Positions 5,873 through 6,050 of a stretch of DNA of 6,050 bases are shown piece by piece (position 1 is the stretch's first letter; each line of letters starts with the position of its first letter). Below the pieces are notes generated by a model that was not told the DNA's origin, made no database searches, and saw nothing but the letters and a program-made list of their open reading frames with translations. Origin of the DNA: a bacterium (GTDB lineage Bacteria > Patescibacteria > ABY1 > JACQRZ01). A program made the translations under genes and the position numbers. The stretch covers positions 1-6,050 of the forward strand of contig JAUYIE010000002.1 of NCBI GenBank assembly GCA_030688365.1, written 5' to 3'.

Positions 5873-5899
5873 CCATACGATAGTAAAATATCCGTATGG
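5873..5899 (+). promoter_or_regulatory. Stem-loop holding the transposase start codon
   Basis: CCATACG (5873-5879) and CGTATGG (5893-5899) are a perfect 7-bp inverted repeat with a 13-base loop, and the ATG at 5896-5898 lies within the right arm. RNA reading in from the interrupted DUF389 gene would fold and could hide the start codon, limiting transposase made from outside transcripts. TAAAAT at 5884-5889 inside the loop is a possible -10 box for a near-leaderless internal transcript, which would lack the left arm. This is an inference from geometry only. Confidence 0.4.
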
Positions 5900-6050
5900 C
5901 TCAAGGAATAAACAATGTATTCAGTTGTGCGGCCAACTTTTTGAGAGGAAGGAAGTGTGTTTTTTGCGGTTCATTTAAGGTGAGTAAGACAGCACGGGGA
6001 TACGTCCGCTGTCGAAACAAACCATGTGGAAAACAAAAATCACTCAAGCG
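5896..6050 (+). CDS. Transposase N-terminal zinc ribbon, IS1595/ISXO2-like, 3' end outside window
   Basis: Fifty-one codons are open from ATG 5896 to the window edge. The peptide has a zinc ribbon, C21-x2-C24 (KCVFCGSFKVSK) and C39-x4-C44 (GYVRCRNKPCGKQKSL), in the arrangement found at the start of IS1595/ISXO2-type DDE transposases: CPxCGS, then an aromatic-RC and C-KQ-S. The ribbon would bind the element's end DNA; the catalytic DDE domain should follow beyond the edge. The second Cys pair has four residues between, where two is more usual. In-frame stops at 5881 and 5884 rule out a longer protein, so ATG 5896 is the first start, although there is no ribosome site before it. TTG 5941, just before AGAGGAAGG, is an alternative. 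An IS1-type InsA protein is a less likely reading because of the KQ-S tail. Confidence 0.6.
   Translation, partial: MAQGINNVFSCAANFLRGRKCVFCGSFKVSKTARGYVRCRNKPCGKQKSLK

Larger units (their letters stand above)
5862..6050 (+). mobile_element. Left end of an insertion sequence, IS1595/ISXO2-like, cut by window edge
   Basis: DUF389 coding sense ends at about 5861, and GGTGTTCGTAACC (5862-5874) is a plausible left terminus because it begins with GG, as many insertion sequences do. A transposase-like zinc ribbon follows 34 bases inside. The right end, the matching terminal repeat and the target duplication lie outside the window, so exact borders and family are inferred. If IS1595-type, an 8-bp target duplication would end at about 5861 (TAATTAGT is the candidate at 5854-5861). 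Confidence 0.62.

Noticed and set aside
5865..5978. C-terminal 37 residues of the DUF389 frame as native protein
   Set aside because: They are polar and Cys/Arg-containing where the family has membrane helices, and they overlap the transposase frame.

Overview
The window is a low-GC bacterial segment, with every convincing gene on the + strand and packed tightly. TGA ends three intact genes (stops at 2613-2615, 3248-3250 and 5491-5493) and Trp is encoded by TGG, so the standard bacterial code applies. The gene content is a RhuM-Fic fusion, a lone HD-type (p)ppGpp-hydrolase-like protein, a GlmU pyrophosphorylase domain without its acetyltransferase half, an Nramp relative with a GTGE motif, DUF389 and a zinc-ribbon transposase. 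Together with short overlaps and extended -10-like sites, this suggests a Candidate Phyla Radiation (Patescibacteria) genome. That lineage is an inference; no marker gene here proves it.

Layout. (1) 2-907: 3' part of a RhuM-Fic protein whose start lies left of the window. (2) 938-1438: a decayed gene, best read as a pRiA4b ORF3-like protein, with two in-frame stops and a lost C-terminus. (3) 1466-4013: four consecutive genes for an HD phosphohydrolase, a NUDIX hydrolase, a HAD phosphatase and a sugar-1-phosphate nucleotidyltransferase. Gaps are 16 bp or less, or the genes overlap, so this looks like one transcription unit. (4) 4072-5493: an Nramp-superfamily transporter behind its own likely promoter. 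(5) 5559-about 5862: the 5' end of a DUF389 membrane protein gene, cut off by (6) a mobile element that runs out of the window and starts with an IS1595/ISXO2-like transposase N-terminus at 5896.

How the genes may work together. The four-gene unit is chemically coherent: three phosphate- or pyrophosphate-cleaving enzymes and one that makes nucleotide sugars. It could serve nucleotide or sugar-nucleotide housekeeping or alarmone turnover, but the substrates are not shown by the sequence. The transporter and the DUF389 protein are two membrane proteins, each with a candidate promoter. The left edge (Fic plus a broken gene) and the right edge (insertion sequence in DUF389) look like accessory, turning-over DNA around a stable core. 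I see no rRNA, tRNA, CRISPR array, riboswitch or convincing intrinsic terminator. The most notable points are the DUF389 interruption, the pseudogene whose TGA replaces an expected conserved Trp, the altered metal-site motifs of the Nramp relative, and the compact four-enzyme cassette.
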